Notes: generated by a model not told the origin, from the letters alone. DNA of 64,000 nt from Pectobacterium punjabense (GCF_012427845.1 NZ_CP038498.1:2108001-2172000); one strand, 5' to 3'; numbered from the stretch's first letter, positions 1-10,719 are shown. Numbers and translations are program-made.

Positions 1-38
1 CCAATCCTTTCCTGCGTGAAGATGCCGCAATTTGGTAG
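1..38 (+). CDS. gloC: 3' end of hydroxyacylglutathione hydrolase GloC (YcbL), partial
   Basis: Only the last 12 codons are present, in the frame starting at base 3. They encode NPFLREDAAIW followed by a TAG stop. This resembles the C-terminus of E. coli GloC/YcbL (NPFLQDEMPVW from memory), a metallo-beta-lactamase-fold type II glyoxalase. E. coli also has ycbL next to aspC, so gene order supports the call. The rest of the gene lies outside the window. The family assignment rests on a short peptide plus synteny. Confidence 0.7.
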   Translation, partial: NPFLREDAAIW

Positions 39-70
39 TTTTTTATTGGCTTGAAAAGCAGAAATAAGAA

Positions 71-96
71 AGCCGACACAGCGTGTCGGCTTTTTT
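71..96 (+). terminator. Intrinsic terminator after gloC
   Basis: A 9-bp stem (AGCCGACAC / GTGTCGGCT) with a 3-nt loop is followed by a run of T. It lies between convergent gloC and aspC. The + orientation is the better terminator; it may also stop aspC transcripts on the other strand. Confidence 0.85.
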
Positions 97-110
97 GATC
101 GGTAAAACGA

Positions 111-1301
111 TCAGAGCACGGCAACAATCGCTTCGCAGAGCGGTGCCATGTTTTCTGGCGTCATCCCTGCAACGTTGACACGACCAGAGTTCACTGCGTA
201 AACGCCGAATTCGTCACGCAGACGCAGAACCTGCTCCTTGGTCAAGCCGCTGAATGAGAACATCCCATTCTGGTTGATGATGAAGGAGAAATCCTGCTGC
301 GCGCCTTTTTCCTGCAACGTATTGACGAACAGCTGACGCATACGCTGAATGCGCTCGCGCATCGCCGTCAACTCCTGCTCCCAAATGGCCTTCAGCGCGT
401 CGTTACCCAAGATGGTTGCAACAACGGTCGCACCGTGTGACGGTGGGTTAGAGTAGTTAGCGCGAATAGCGGCTTTCACCTGGCTGAATGCTTTGTCTGC
501 CGTTGCGGCATCTGCTGCAACCAGCGTACAGGCACCGACGCGCTCATTGTACAAACCGAAGTTTTTAGAATACGAGCTGCATACGATCAGCTCATTGTGA
601 AGTGCGGCAAAGATTCGCAGACCTTCCGCATCTTCTTCGAGCCCACGGGCAAAGCCCTGATAGGCGAAGTCAAACAGCGGCAGCCAGCCTTTTGCTACCG
701 ACAGTTCAGCCAGTTTAGCCCACTGCTCAGCGGTAGGATCGATACCGGTTGGGTTATGGCAACAGCCGTGGAACAGCACCACGTCACCTGCTTGTGCGGC
801 ATTCAAGCTGTTCAGTAGGCCATCAAAATCTAGCGCATGGTTTGCTGCATCGTAGTAGTCATATTGGCAAATTTCTAAGCCAACGGCAGAGAACACATTA
901 TTGTGATTTGGCCAGGTTGGGTTGCTGATCCAAATACGTTTTGCTGACGTCTGATTTGCAATGAAATCAGCGGCTACGCGCAACGCACCTGTTCCGCCCG
1001 GCGTTTGTGCTGTGCGAGCCCGCTTATCGGCAATGATGGCATTCTGCTTGCCAAACAACAGCTCCTGCGTGCACTGACCGAATGCTGGCAGACCGTCAAT
1101 GCCCAGATAATTTTTGGTGGTTTCATTTTCCAGCAGATAGTGTTCTGCTTTTTTTACGCTGGTCAGAACCGGAGTTTTGCCGGTTTCATCTTTATAGACA
1201 CCAATACCCAGATTGATTTTATTCGCGCGGTCATCGGCGCGGAAAAGATCGGTCAGCCCGAGAATAGGATCGGCCGGTGCGGCAGAGATATTTTCAAACA
1301 T
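111..1301 (-). CDS. aspC: Aspartate aminotransferase AspC
   Basis: PLP-dependent cytosolic enzyme of 396 residues, the same length as E. coli AspC, interconverting aspartate/2-oxoglutarate and oxaloacetate/glutamate. The start chosen gives [20 protein letters not shown]. The open frame runs 23 codons further upstream, but that extension (MAKPFTDG...) does not match the family. The Schiff-base lysine lies in [15 protein letters not shown] near residue 246, and the cofactor-binding GGTGALR segment is present. The gene is monocistronic, facing gloC across a terminator, with ompF upstream on the same strand behind its own terminator. Gene order gloC-aspC-ompF-asnS matches E. coli. Confidence 0.97.
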   Translation of the reverse strand: MFENISAAPADPILGLTDLFRADDRANKINLGIGVYKDETGKTPVLTSVKKAEHYLLENETTKNYLGIDGLPAFGQCTQELLFGKQNAIIADKRARTAQTPGGTGALRVAADFIANQTSAKRIWISNPTWPNHNNVFSAVGLEICQYDYYDAANHALDFDGLLNSLNAAQAGDVVLFHGCCHNPTGIDPTAEQWAKLAELSVAKGWLPLFDFAYQGFARGLEEDAEGLRIFAALHNELIVCSSYSKNFGLYNERVGACTLVAADAATADKAFSQVKAAIRANYSNPPSHGATVVATILGNDALKAIWEQELTAMRERIQRMRQLFVNTLQEKGAQQDFSFIINQNGMFSFSGLTKEQVLRLRDEFGVYAVNSGRVNVAGMTPENMAPLCEAIVAVL

Positions 1302-1533
1302 TGCCAGAATGTTCCATAACTGAGATGAAATAAGAATTCTCAGAGTACCGTCAGTAAAAGGCTTTGCCAACCGTTGATGTCAAAAAGAAAGGGAAATAAC
1401 AGGGAGAAGGAGAGAGACGAAATAAAAGACTGGTTAGGTGAGAATAATTGGCGCAAAGCAGAAACAAAAAACACCATGCGCGTTTTCCAATGTTGCTTAT
1501 GGCGGCCAGTAAGGGGAGCTATCCAATACGCAA

Positions 1534-1562
1534 TAAAAAAGACAGAGCCGAAGCTCTGCCTT
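1534..1562 (-). terminator. Intrinsic terminator of ompF
   Basis: Read on the minus strand, a GC-rich stem (GCAGAGC / GCTCTGT) closed by a TTCG tetraloop is followed by TTTTTT. It lies about 50 bases past the ompF stop and upstream of aspC. Confidence 0.85.
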
Positions 1563-1608
1563 TTCATGCAATACGAACGATTAACTCGTTACGTTATGCT
1601 GCAACAAC

Positions 1609-2691
1609 TTAGAACTGGTAAATTACACCAACGTCTACACGGTCGCTGTTTTCTTGATTAAATGACTTAGTACGGTCTTTATCAAGCAGGCTGATGTCGT
1701 ACTCAACATAGGTAGAGAAGTTTTTGTTGAATGCGTAAGTTGCACCAACGCTTGCATATTTAACAGCGTAGTCGTTGGCAACGTTATTAATTTTGTCTTT
1801 ACGAGATACGTAAGCAACGGTAGGTGTTAAACCGAAATCGAAGTTGTATTGTGCAACCAGTTCGAAAACTTTGCTCTCATCAGCAATTCCAAATGTGCTG
1901 CTAGAACGGTAGAAATTACGAGCTTCGCCGTAAGTTGCTGCAACATAGACGTTGTTAGCATCGTATTTCAGGCCAGTTGCCCATACGTCAGCACGGTCGC
2001 CTTTAGCGCCAAAAGCAGCAGCTTGCTGGTCTTCAGTACGGTCATATGCACCGTAAGAGGCAACTACACCTACGCCGAAATCGGTATCGTAGGACAGAGA
2101 CGTCGCCCATGCATCACCATGTTGGCGATCCAGACGTGAAATTTTGTTATCACCGTCGTTCTCGTCTTTAGCGATATATTGCAGACCGAAACCTAAACCG
2201 TCAACCAGACCAAAGAAATTGGAAGTGTTGAAAGTTGCTGCATTACCGATACGGCCAGTCAGGGTATCAGTAACGCTGCTGTCGCCGCCGTTTTCTGGCA
2301 GTACGTCAGTATAAGCCAGACCGTTGTAAGCGACACCGGTGTTACGGCCGTAGTCGAAAGAGCCGAAATCAGCAAATTTCAGTCCAGCAAACGCCTTACG
2401 GGTTTTGCCTTCATCATTATTTGTACTTTCGGTGTTGTTAGCATCGAACTGGTATTCAAAAGTACCGTAACCAGTCAGATCGCTGGTGATCTGAGTCTGG
2501 CCTTTAAAGCCCAGACGTGCGTTGGTGTTGTCTGTATTCTCTGCGCTTTGGTTTTGGAACGCATAGCCTGCGTGTACACGACCAGTCAGATCCAGCTTGT
2601 TCGCATCTTTATTATAGATTTCTGCTGCGTTGGCAGCGCCTGCGACTAACAGAGCTGGGATTACTACTGCAAGAATGTTGCGTTTCATCAT
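1609..2691 (-). CDS. ompF: Outer membrane general porin OmpF
   Basis: Trimeric 16-stranded beta-barrel porin for small hydrophilic solutes, 360 residues. The start is the first of two adjacent ATGs (MMKRNILAVV) preceded by GAGGGTAATA; a more upstream in-frame ATG lies inside that ribosome-binding region. A 22-residue signal peptide ends at ANA and the mature protein starts AEIYNKD. The protein ends in VGVIYQF, the terminal-phenylalanine signature recognised by the BAM machinery. FGSFDYGRN and the constriction-loop region LPENGGD are present; the loop has PENGGD where E. coli OmpF has PEFGGD. OmpF rather than OmpC is chosen because the gene sits between aspC and asnS and has an OmpF-like promoter. 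Confidence 0.93.
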   Translation of the reverse strand: MMKRNILAVVIPALLVAGAANAAEIYNKDANKLDLTGRVHAGYAFQNQSAENTDNTNARLGFKGQTQITSDLTGYGTFEYQFDANNTESTNNDEGKTRKAFAGLKFADFGSFDYGRNTGVAYNGLAYTDVLPENGGDSSVTDTLTGRIGNAATFNTSNFFGLVDGLGFGLQYIAKDENDGDNKISRLDRQHGDAWATSLSYDTDFGVGVVASYGAYDRTEDQQAAAFGAKGDRADVWATGLKYDANNVYVAATYGEARNFYRSSSTFGIADESKVFELVAQYNFDFGLTPTVAYVSRKDKINNVANDYAVKYASVGATYAFNKNFSTYVEYDISLLDKDRTKSFNQENSDRVDVGVIYQF

Positions 2692-2826
2692 TATTACCCT
2701 CATTGGTGTTATTTAGACACCTGCCACTGCCATAAATAATTCTTTGGGAACTATTCCTGAAAGTTTGGTGTCTTCCTGTGTCTGAACGCAGTTTTCCATT
2801 CACTCGCGCGTTAATCCACCCTAAAG

Positions 2827-2886
2827 ATGCTACAAACTTCGCAATCAGGTAACAAATAGAAAAATTGTGTGTCAAAATGTAAAATT
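2827..2886 (-). promoter_or_regulatory. ompF promoter with OmpR-type boxes
   Basis: On the minus strand the block TTTTACATTTTGACACACAA, followed by CTATTTGTTACC, resembles the tandem OmpR-binding elements of E. coli ompF. It is followed by TTTGTAGCATCTTT, whose TAGCAT (2827-2832) aligns with the E. coli ompF -10 TAGCAC. A leader of roughly 130 bases follows. OmpR control is inferred from similarity to the known E. coli promoter. Confidence 0.65.
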
Positions 2887-2910
2887 CAGGGAACTTTTTG
2901 TGACATAACA

Positions 2911-2950
2911 AAAATTAAAAAAAAAGAGCCGGGAAACCCGACTCTTCTTT
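2911..2950 (-). terminator. Intrinsic terminator of asnS
   Basis: Read on the minus strand, the stem GAGTCGGG / CCCGGCTC (one mismatch) with a TTT loop is followed by nine T. It lies just downstream of the asnS stop and before the ompF promoter. Confidence 0.85.
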
Positions 2951-2985
2951 TCTACATATTTGTTTTACTTATATTAAATTTTTAT

Positions 2986-4386
2986 TTAGAAACTGGCATT
3001 CCGTGGTGTGCGTGGGAAAGGGATTACGTCGCGCACATTTTGTACACCGGTAACATAGGCAATTAGTCGTTCAAAACCTAAACCGAAACCAGAATGGGGA
3101 ATGGTGCCGTAACGGCGTAAATCACGGTACCACCAGTAATCTTCTTTATTCAGCCCCATCTCTTCCAGACGGCTATCTAGCTGTGCCAGACGCTCTTCAC
3201 GCTGAGAACCTCCGATGATTTCACCGATGCCAGGTGCCAGAACATCCATCGCGGCAACGGTTTTACCATCGTCATTCATACGCATGTAGAAGGCTTTGAT
3301 GTCTTTCGGGTAATTTTTAACCACAACGGGTGCTTTGAAGTGCTGCTCAGCCAGATAACGTTCATGTTCGGAGGAGAGGTCAACGCCCCAGTAAACCGGA
3401 TTCTCGAACTGCTGCCCGCAATTCAACAGGATATCAACCGCATCGGTGTAATCGACCTGGGCGAAATCGGAGCTGACGAATTTTTCCAGTCGCGTGATGG
3501 CTTCTTTATCTACGCGCTCGGCAAAGAACGCCATATCATCGGCACGCTCGTTCAGTACGGCCTGGAAAACATATTTCAGCAGGTTTTCGGCCAGACCCGC
3601 GACGTCATCCAATGTGGCGAACGCGACTTCCGGTTCGATCATCCAAAACTCAGCCAGATGGCGGCTGGTGTTAGAGTTTTCTGCGCGGAACGTGGGGCCA
3701 AAGGTATAGACGTTGGACAGTGCACAGGCGTAGGTTTCGCCGTTCAACTGGCCTGATACGGTTAGGAACGCTTCTTTGCCAAAGAAGTCTTCGCTGAAAT
3801 CCACTTTACCTTGCTCGGTACGTGGCAGATTTTCCAGATCGAGTGTGGAAACGCGGAACATTTCACCCGCACCTTCGGTATCGGATGCAGTTATCAGCGG
3901 GGTAGACACCCAGAAATAACCATTTTCATGGAAGAAGCGATGGATCGCCTGAGCCAGCGTATGACGAACGCGTGCAACGGCACCGATCAGGTTGGTACGT
4001 GGACGCAGGTGCGCCACTTCACGCAGGTATTCGATGCTGTGACGCTTTGCTGCCATTGGATAGGTATCGGGATCGTCAACCCAGCCGACAACGTTAACAT
4101 TGGTCGCTTGTAGCTCGAAGCTTTGGCCTTCACCTGGAGAAGCAACGACGTTACCGGTGATTTCAACGGAGCAACCCGTGGTCAGGCGCAGTACGTCATC
4201 CTGATAATTCGAGAGATTATTATTAACGACAGCCTGTAATGGATTAAAGCAGGAGCCGTCATAAACGGCGATAAAGGAGATACCGGCTTTAGAATCTCTC
4301 CGGGTACGTACCCAGCCGCGCACGGTGACTTCGCTGTCAACGGCGACACGGCCTTGCAGTACATCGACTACAGGCACTACGCTCAT
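2986..4386 (-). CDS. asnS: Asparaginyl-tRNA synthetase AsnS
   Basis: Class IIb aminoacyl-tRNA synthetase charging tRNA-Asn in the cytosol; 466 residues, identical in length to E. coli AsnRS. The N-terminal OB-fold anticodon-binding domain covers about residues 15-100 ([16 protein letters not shown]). Class II motif 2 is [15 protein letters not shown] and motif 3 is GFGLGFERL near the C-terminus. The protein ends [11 protein letters not shown] as in E. coli. It begins [12 protein letters not shown]. The gene is flanked by pncB and ompF on the same strand and has its own terminator. Confidence 0.98.
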   Translation of the reverse strand: MSVVPVVDVLQGRVAVDSEVTVRGWVRTRRDSKAGISFIAVYDGSCFNPLQAVVNNNLSNYQDDVLRLTTGCSVEITGNVVASPGEGQSFELQATNVNVVGWVDDPDTYPMAAKRHSIEYLREVAHLRPRTNLIGAVARVRHTLAQAIHRFFHENGYFWVSTPLITASDTEGAGEMFRVSTLDLENLPRTEQGKVDFSEDFFGKEAFLTVSGQLNGETYACALSNVYTFGPTFRAENSNTSRHLAEFWMIEPEVAFATLDDVAGLAENLLKYVFQAVLNERADDMAFFAERVDKEAITRLEKFVSSDFAQVDYTDAVDILLNCGQQFENPVYWGVDLSSEHERYLAEQHFKAPVVVKNYPKDIKAFYMRMNDDGKTVAAMDVLAPGIGEIIGGSQREERLAQLDSRLEEMGLNKEDYWWYRDLRRYGTIPHSGFGLGFERLIAYVTGVQNVRDVIPFPRTPRNASF

Positions 4387-4559
4387 AAAATTCTCTCTTT
4401 AATTAATCGTGTTTAAGAAATAGATCGTGGTTAAAACGCTAAATGGCCCAATCCGAGCCATTTGCTATGTTACTTGCGATGCAACAGGACACAAGCAGAA
4501 ATCACCGGAATGGCGCGAAGTTTTCGCCCATGTCGGTGAATCTGCTGCAAAGTTGGTCA

Positions 4560-4616
4560 ATACCCGTCATTCTTCACGTTGCCTGTGCGTTTGCTGCGCT
4601 GAAATACTCAACCCGT
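4560..4616. repeat. Remnant of the left half of an ERIC-type element
   Basis: The stretch starting ATACCCGTCATTCTTCACG is a diverged copy of the left end of the two intact 127-bp elements at 37374 and 58011. It covers about 57 bases and then stops matching. It lies in the 285-base gap between pncB and asnS. The rest of this gap holds the asnS promoter region, which I cannot resolve, and no gene. Confidence 0.6.
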
Positions 4617-4671
4617 CGTAGACCTCGTACTGGAGGGGCAACGCGAATGATTCAGAGTATGCGGGAAAGCC

Positions 4672-5877
4672 TTAACTGGCCTTTTTCACGCGAGGTAAGT
4701 CAAACGCTTTGCGTAACTCACACACGAAGTTCTGATCCTGGCAGATGGTTTTACCTGGGCTATCAGAGAGTTTTGCCACTGGTTTGCCGTTGCATTCCAC
4801 CAGCTTGATGACGATATTCAGCGGTTTCACGTCGGGAATGTCACACGTCAGACGTGTACCCATGCCAAATACCAGATTTACGCGTGGGTAAAAATGACGA
4901 TACAGCGCCAGCGCTTTATCCAGATTCAGGTTGTCGGAGAAGACCAGCGTTTTGCTCATCGGATCGATGTTCAAGCGTTGATAATGCGCAATCGCTTTCT
5001 CGCCCCAATCGACCGGATCGCCAGAATCGTGGCGTAGCCCCTGATAGGCTTCGGCGAACGGTAAATCGAAATCGCGTAGGAAAGCATCCATGGTGATGCA
5101 ATCGGTCAACGCAATGCCCAAATGTGTGGGATATTCATGTAGCCACATCTGGAGCGCCGCACGCTGGCTGTTGGCCAGCGTCGGACTAATCTGTTGATGC
5201 GCTTGAAACCACTCGTGCGCTTGCGTACCGACGGGGGTGATGCCCAAACGGCGTGCCAGATCGTAATTACTGGTGCCGATGAGATAAGGAAAATCGGCTT
5301 GCAGCGCCGTAACAATAGTTTGCTGAACATCGTGTGAGAAGCGGCGGCGCGTGCCGAAATCCATCAGCTTAAATTGGCTGAGGTCCACATCTACGCTGTG
5401 TTGACGGAAGCTCTCCAGCGAAGCTGACAGTTGGACGAGCGCTTGCTCGGCCGTGACATCGGGCGAACGATACCGATGTACGACTTCGCTGATCACGGCC
5501 AGCAGGGGAACTTCCCACAAGATAACTTCACGCCATGGCCCGGTGATGCGGATATCCAGCTTGCCAGCGTTATTCTTAATCGAAACCTGCTGAGGATTGA
5601 AACGGAAGTCCCGCAGCCAGTTAAGGTAATCCTGCTGGAAGAACGGCAGAGAAGAAAGATAGGTGAACTCATCGTCACTCAATGACAGGAAACGCATCAG
5701 ATCAACCTGATGGGCTATATCGTCGGCATAAATGCCTAATAACTCATCGCCACGGCAGCGGAATTCAGCCGCAACATCGACATGGTAATAATGATGATAC
5801 ACCGCCTGTTGCATGTGCAGCTTGTAGGCATCGGTATCCAGCAATGAGCGCAAAATCGGGGAAGTGTGCAAAGTCAT
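4672..5877 (-). CDS. pncB: Nicotinate phosphoribosyltransferase PncB
   Basis: Converts nicotinate and PRPP to nicotinate mononucleotide, with ATP hydrolysis, in NAD salvage. 401 residues against 400 in E. coli. The N-terminal [16 protein letters not shown] motif and the phosphate-binding segment [14 protein letters not shown] are typical of the family. The conserved histidine region SRRRFS-like appears as [11 protein letters not shown]. Starts [19 protein letters not shown]. It is divergent from pepN and upstream of asnS on the same strand, as in E. coli. Confidence 0.97.
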   Translation of the reverse strand: MTLHTSPILRSLLDTDAYKLHMQQAVYHHYYHVDVAAEFRCRGDELLGIYADDIAHQVDLMRFLSLSDDEFTYLSSLPFFQQDYLNWLRDFRFNPQQVSIKNNAGKLDIRITGPWREVILWEVPLLAVISEVVHRYRSPDVTAEQALVQLSASLESFRQHSVDVDLSQFKLMDFGTRRRFSHDVQQTIVTALQADFPYLIGTSNYDLARRLGITPVGTQAHEWFQAHQQISPTLANSQRAALQMWLHEYPTHLGIALTDCITMDAFLRDFDLPFAEAYQGLRHDSGDPVDWGEKAIAHYQRLNIDPMSKTLVFSDNLNLDKALALYRHFYPRVNLVFGMGTRLTCDIPDVKPLNIVIKLVECNGKPVAKLSDSPGKTICQDQNFVCELRKAFDLPRVKKAS

Positions 5878-6100
5878 AATGCGTTACAGCATCCTTGTAA
5901 GATGCCTATCCACCATCGGGACAATCAGCAATGTCCGGTCAGTATACCTTGATTATCTGTTTATTACATTACGACAACATAGCGAGACGTGCGGGGGTGA
6001 ACCACGATACGATGATTATCCTCATTATTTTGTCGTGGTAACATTAAGATAACAGGCTTAGACTTGATCTTTGATGCTTATGACGAGGTGGAAACTTTAG

Positions 6101-8716
6101 ATGAATCAACAGCCGCAAATAAAATATCGCCATGACTACCGTGCGCCGGATTACACCATTACCGACATCGCATTGGATTTCGATCTCCATGCTGAAAAAA
6201 CTCGCGTAAAAGCCGTTAGCCAGGTGGTGTTGCAGGGGGGCGCTGGCGCGCCGTTGAAGCTGGATGGGGAAGGGCTGACGCTGATTAGTGTGAGCGTTGA
6301 TGGCCAGCCATGGGCGCATTATCAGCAGCAGGCCGATGGTTTGATTCTGACGCAATTGCCAGCGACGTTTACGCTCAGTATTGAAACGGATATCAATCCT
6401 TCCGCCAATAGTGCACTTGAAGGGTTATACCTTTCTGGCGAAGCGCTCTGTACGCAGTGTGAGGCCGAAGGATTCCGCCACATTACCTATTATCTCGATC
6501 GCCCGGATGTGCTGGCGAAATTCACGACGCGCATCACCGCAGATAAAGCTTGTTATCCTTATTTACTCTCTAACGGCAACCGTATGGCGCAAGGGGAGTT
6601 GGAAGGGGGTCGCCATTGGATTGAGTGGCAGGACCCGTTCCCGAAACCGGCTTATCTGTTTGCACTGGTTGCCGGTGATTTTGATGTTCTTGAGGATCGC
6701 TTCACAACGCGTTCTGGCCGCGATGTGGCGTTGGAGCTGTACGTTGACCGTGGCAACCTCGATCGTGCGGATTGGGCGATGACCTCGCTGAAGAATTCGA
6801 TGAAGTGGGATGAGGACCGTTTCGGTCTGGAATACGATCTCGACATCTATATGATCGTCGCCGTTGATTTCTTCAACATGGGGGCGATGGAGAATAAAGG
6901 GCTGAACGTATTTAACTCCAAATACGTGCTGGCCAAAGCGGAAACCGCGACGGATAAAGACTATCTGAACATTGAAGCGGTGATCGGCCATGAATATTTC
7001 CACAATTGGACGGGCAACCGTGTCACCTGCCGCGACTGGTTCCAGCTTAGCCTGAAAGAAGGGCTGACGGTGTTCCGCGATCAGGAGTTCAGTTCCGATT
7101 TGGGATCGCGCCCGGTGAATCGTATCGATAATGTACGTGTGATGCGCGGTGCGCAGTTTGCAGAAGATGCCAGCCCGATGTCGCATCCGATTCGTCCCGA
7201 TCAGGTGATTGAGATGAATAACTTCTATACGCTGACGGTCTATGAAAAGGGATCGGAAGTGATCCGCATGATGCATACCTTATTAGGTGAAGAAGGCTTC
7301 CAGGCCGGTATTCGTCTGTATTTTGAGCGTCACGACGGCAGCGCGGCGACCTGCGATGACTTTGTGCTGGCGATGGAAGAGGCTTCCGGCGTCGATCTCA
7401 CGCAGTTCCGCCGCTGGTACAGCCAGTCGGGAACGCCGGTATTGACTGTGCGTGATGATTACGATCCGCAGACGCAGCAATATCTGCTGAGCGTGAGCCA
7501 GATGACGCCAGTCGGTGCCGACAAGCAGCAGAAGCTGCCGTTGCACATCCCGTTGGATATTGAGCTGTATGATCTGCAAGGGAAGGTGATTCCGCTTCAG
7601 AAAGACGGTCAACTGCTGTCGTCAGTACTTAATGTGACTGAATCTGAGCAAACGTTCATTTTCGATCAAGTACCTTGCCGCCCGATTCCTTCTTTATTAC
7701 GTGAGTTTTCTGCACCGGTAAAACTGAACTATGCCTGGAGTGACGAACAACTGACGTTCCTGATGCGCCATGCGAGTAATGCGTTCTCGCGTTGGGATGC
7801 GGCACAGAGCCTGTTGGCTAACTATATTCGTCTGAACGTTTCCCGCTATCAGCAAAAACAGCCGCTTTCAGTGCCAATGCATGTTGTTGATGCTTTCCGT
7901 GGCGTATTGCTGGATGACAAACTGGACCCAATGCTGGCTTCTCAGATTCTGACATTGCCGAGTGAAAACGAGATTGCCGAACTGTTCGATATCATCGATC
8001 CCACCGCAATCGCTGCCGTGCGTGACAGCATGACGCACACCATGGCGCAAGAGATGGCGGATGAGTGGTTGGCGGTGTACCACGCGAATCACGCGCCGCA
8101 ATATCGTATCGAACATGCAGATATGGGCAAGCGTGCGCTGCGCAATACCTGCCTGCATTATCTGGCATTTAGCGATGCGGTTCAGGCGGATAAACTGGTG
8201 CAAACACAGTTCCGTCAGGCGGATAACATGACCGACTCGCTGGCGGCGTTGGCGGCGGCAGTTGACGCTCAGTTGCCGGTGCGTGATGAGCTGCTGACAC
8301 AGTTTGATGACCGCTGGCATCAGGATGGGTTGGTCATGGACAAATGGTTCACGCTGCAAGCCTCTAGCCCAGCAGATAATGTGCTAACCCGCGTGCGTGA
8401 ATTGTTGCAACACCGTTCATTCAGCCTGAACAATCCTAACCGTTTACGTTCGTTGGTGGGAGCGTTTGCGGCATCGAATCCGTCGGCTTTCCACGCAGAA
8501 GACGGCAGCGGTTATCGCTTCCTGACGGAGATTCTAACCGATCTTAACACCCGCAATCCGCAGGTTGCTGCCCGGATGATCGAACCGCTAATCCGCCTGA
8601 AACGCTATGATGCTAAACGTCAGACGCAAATGCGTCAGGCGCTGGAGCAACTGAAGGCGTTGGAAAACCTGTCTGGCGATCTGTTCGAGAAAATCAGCAA
8701 AGCACTGCAAGACTAA
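6101..8716 (+). CDS. pepN: Aminopeptidase N PepN
   Basis: Zinc M1-family cytosolic aminopeptidase with broad specificity, 871 residues (E. coli 870). The substrate-anchoring GAMEN motif is at residues 261-265. The zinc-binding HEYFH begins at residue 297 and the third ligand lies in LKEGLTVFRD about 20 residues later. A long alpha-helical C-terminal domain follows, ending near LFEKISKALQD. The start ATG at 6101 follows a weakly purine-rich GAGGTGGAAACTTTAG. The gene is transcribed away from pncB and followed by a strong terminator. Confidence 0.98.
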   Translation: MNQQPQIKYRHDYRAPDYTITDIALDFDLHAEKTRVKAVSQVVLQGGAGAPLKLDGEGLTLISVSVDGQPWAHYQQQADGLILTQLPATFTLSIETDINPSANSALEGLYLSGEALCTQCEAEGFRHITYYLDRPDVLAKFTTRITADKACYPYLLSNGNRMAQGELEGGRHWIEWQDPFPKPAYLFALVAGDFDVLEDRFTTRSGRDVALELYVDRGNLDRADWAMTSLKNSMKWDEDRFGLEYDLDIYMIVAVDFFNMGAMENKGLNVFNSKYVLAKAETATDKDYLNIEAVIGHEYFHNWTGNRVTCRDWFQLSLKEGLTVFRDQEFSSDLGSRPVNRIDNVRVMRGAQFAEDASPMSHPIRPDQVIEMNNFYTLTVYEKGSEVIRMMHTLLGEEGFQAGIRLYFERHDGSAATCDDFVLAMEEASGVDLTQFRRWYSQSGTPVLTVRDDYDPQTQQYLLSVSQMTPVGADKQQKLPLHIPLDIELYDLQGKVIPLQKDGQLLSSVLNVTESEQTFIFDQVPCRPIPSLLREFSAPVKLNYAWSDEQLTFLMRHASNAFSRWDAAQSLLANYIRLNVSRYQQKQPLSVPMHVVDAFRGVLLDDKLDPMLASQILTLPSENEIAELFDIIDPTAIAAVRDSMTHTMAQEMADEWLAVYHANHAPQYRIEHADMGKRALRNTCLHYLAFSDAVQADKLVQTQFRQADNMTDSLAALAAAVDAQLPVRDELLTQFDDRWHQDGLVMDKWFTLQASSPADNVLTRVRELLQHRSFSLNNPNRLRSLVGAFAASNPSAFHAEDGSGYRFLTEILTDLNTRNPQVAARMIEPLIRLKRYDAKRQTQMRQALEQLKALENLSGDLFEKISKALQD

Positions 8717-8736
8717 TTCCGTCACGGCCATTCCTC

Positions 8737-8773
8737 TATCACACGCGGTAACCTGCCGCGTGTGATATTTCCC
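8737..8773 (+). terminator. Terminator hairpin of pepN
   Basis: A 12-bp perfect stem (TATCACACGCGG / CCGCGTGTGATA) with a 7-nt loop is followed by TTTCCCCCC. The T-run is short, so efficiency is uncertain. Confidence 0.7.
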
Positions 8774-8863
8774 CCCATGCTAATTTCTTACCTCCGCAAA
8801 CGTTTTACTTTCCGCAGAGATGGCACTACCATCACCGACCGTGAGTTAAACCGTAATCCACTA

Positions 8864-8886
8864 TTGCTTACTTTCTGCGTAAGCAA
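8864..8886 (+). promoter_or_regulatory. Stem-loop in the pyrD leader
   Basis: An 8-bp stem (TTGCTTAC / GTAAGCAA) with a 7-nt loop lies 33 bases upstream of the pyrD ATG. In E. coli and Salmonella, pyrD is regulated by CTP-sensitive start-site choice that includes or excludes a leader hairpin. Whether this hairpin plays that role is inference, because it does not visibly pair with the ribosome-binding site CAGGAGA. Confidence 0.35.
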
Positions 8887-8919
8887 GATACCTTTGTGAT
8901 AGGGATCTCAGGAGACAAT

Positions 8920-9930
8920 ATGTTCTATCCCGTTATCAAAAAAGCCCTGTTTCAGCTCGATCCAGAGCGTGCACATGAGCTGACCTTCCAACAATTACGC
9001 CGTATTACCAACACGCCTTTTGAATTTCTCGTCCGTCAATCCGTTCCGACTAAACCTGTTACCTGCATGGGGCTCTCTTTTAAAAACCCACTGGGTTTGG
9101 CGGCGGGATTAGATAAAGATGGCGAATGTATCGATGCTTTAGGCGCAATGGGATTTGGTTTTATTGAAGTGGGTACGGTAACGCCGCGTCCACAAGCCGG
9201 TAATGATAAACCAAGATTATTCCGCGTGGTGGAAGCGGAAGGGTTGATCAACCGGATGGGATTCAATAATAAAGGCGTGGATTACCTTGTCGAGAATGTA
9301 AAGAAAACACATTTTGGCGGTGTATTAGGGATCAATATTGGCAAGAATAAAGATACGCCGGTTGAGCAAGGCAAAGACGATTATTTGATCTGTATGGATA
9401 AGGTTTATCCTCACGCGGGCTATATCGCGATCAACATTTCGTCACCCAATACGCCAGGATTACGCAGCCTGCAATATGGCGAAGCGCTGGACGATCTTTT
9501 GCTGGCGATAAAGAATAAGCAGACAGAATTAAAAGAGAAGCATCAGAAATATGTCCCTGTGGCGGTGAAAATCGCCCCGGATCTTTCTGAAGAAGAATTG
9601 ATCCAAATTGCCGATAGCCTGGTTCGCCATAACATCGACGGTGTGATTGCCACTAACACGACGCTCGAGAGAAAACTGATTCAGGGGTTAAATCATTGCG
9701 GACAAACGGGAGGATTAAGTGGGCGTCCATTGCAGACGAGCAGCACGGAAATTATCCGTCGTTTGTCACAGGAATTAGCGGGACGTTTACCGATTATTGG
9801 CGTGGGCGGAATTGATTCTCTGGTCGCCGCGCGTGAAAAAATGGATGCTGGCGCCTCGCTGGTACAGATATATTCAGGGTTTATTTTCCACGGCCCTCGC
9901 TTGATTAAAGATATCGTTACACATATTTAA
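8920..9930 (+). CDS. pyrD: Dihydroorotate dehydrogenase (quinone) PyrD
   Basis: Class 2 membrane-associated flavoenzyme oxidising dihydroorotate to orotate with quinone reduction, fourth step of pyrimidine synthesis. 336 residues, as in E. coli. The start [20 protein letters not shown] is chosen because it follows CAGGAGACAAT; an in-frame ATG 24 bases upstream would add an unconserved leader. FMN-site segments include [14 protein letters not shown] and [33 protein letters not shown] carries the class 2 active-site serine region. It lies between pepN and zapC as in E. coli. Confidence 0.98.
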   Translation: MFYPVIKKALFQLDPERAHELTFQQLRRITNTPFEFLVRQSVPTKPVTCMGLSFKNPLGLAAGLDKDGECIDALGAMGFGFIEVGTVTPRPQAGNDKPRLFRVVEAEGLINRMGFNNKGVDYLVENVKKTHFGGVLGINIGKNKDTPVEQGKDDYLICMDKVYPHAGYIAINISSPNTPGLRSLQYGEALDDLLLAIKNKQTELKEKHQKYVPVAVKIAPDLSEEELIQIADSLVRHNIDGVIATNTTLERKLIQGLNHCGQTGGLSGRPLQTSSTEIIRRLSQELAGRLPIIGVGGIDSLVAAREKMDAGASLVQIYSGFIFHGPRLIKDIVTHI

Positions 9931-9949
9931 TCCGAAAGTTCTTTCATTG

Positions 9950-9986
9950 CTAGCTGGGGGTTTATTTATTCACCCAGCTAGTCTAT
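9950..9986 (+). terminator. Probable terminator of pyrD
   Basis: A 9-bp stem (CTAGCTGGG / CCCAGCTAG) with a 14-nt loop is followed by TCTATATTTTAT, a weak T-rich tail. It may instead be an mRNA-end hairpin. Confidence 0.55.
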
Positions 9987-10130
9987 ATTTTATCCGTTTG
10001 TGTAAATAATCTATCAATCGATGTCTGATCTTCTTGCTGCGGCGTTTATTCGCTGAACGATTATTGCGATGTAAGAAAACACAATCAGCCATTTCTGATA
10101 TTTCTACTGTGAAGGCGAAGGGTAAATAAT

Positions 10131-10718
10131 ATGAAGTTAAAACCTGACGATAACTGGCGCTGGTATTTTGATACCGAACACGATCGCCTGATGTTGGATC
10201 TGGCTAACGGCATGTTATTCCGTTCTCGCTTTCCGTCTAAAATGCTAACGCCGGATGCATTTAATGAATGTGCATTTTGCGTTGACGATGCCGCATTATT
10301 TTTTACTTATAATGACAAATGCCAGAAAGTGGCACTACACCGCGATCTTCAGGGTGAGTTAGTTTTGAATGCGCTGGTGGCAAGCCGATTCCTTAAGCCG
10401 CTCATGCCAAAAAGCTGGCATTTTATCCAGCAGCCGGATGCCGTAGCCTATTCACCGCAGGCAGGGGATATTGTGCAGGTACAGCTCACCGAAACGCATG
10501 AAACGGCCTGTTTTCTGGTGGCGGAAGCGGGGGATAAAGCTTGTCTTTGCCTGCTGGCGCAAGAGCAACTGCCATTGAATGGGAAAATGATGGGGCTGGG
10601 TGATGCCATAAAAATTATGCACGACAGGTTAATGCCTGCCGTTGTTCAGAATAGGGCTGAGTGGGAAACCACGCTGGGTGACGGCACCTCCGCATTTGAG
10701 TATGCCAAGGTCGTCTAA
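10131..10718 (+). CDS. zapC: Cell division protein ZapC
   Basis: Cytoplasmic FtsZ-associated protein (YcbW) that promotes lateral association of FtsZ filaments. 195 residues, slightly longer than the E. coli protein. The N-terminus [20 protein letters not shown] and the segment [21 protein letters not shown] are characteristic, as is MPKSWHF in the middle and [12 protein letters not shown] near the end. It lies between pyrD and ycbX, as in E. coli. The ATG follows AAGGGTAAATAAT. No catalytic motif is expected. Confidence 0.93.
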   Translation: MKLKPDDNWRWYFDTEHDRLMLDLANGMLFRSRFPSKMLTPDAFNECAFCVDDAALFFTYNDKCQKVALHRDLQGELVLNALVASRFLKPLMPKSWHFIQQPDAVAYSPQAGDIVQVQLTETHETACFLVAEAGDKACLCLLAQEQLPLNGKMMGLGDAIKIMHDRLMPAVVQNRAEWETTLGDGTSAFEYAKVV

Positions 10719-10719
10719 T

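Noticed and set aside
6563..7276. 237-codon minus-strand frame inside pepN
   Set aside because: Antisense shadow of a well-conserved gene, no recognisable domain and no ribosome-binding site.
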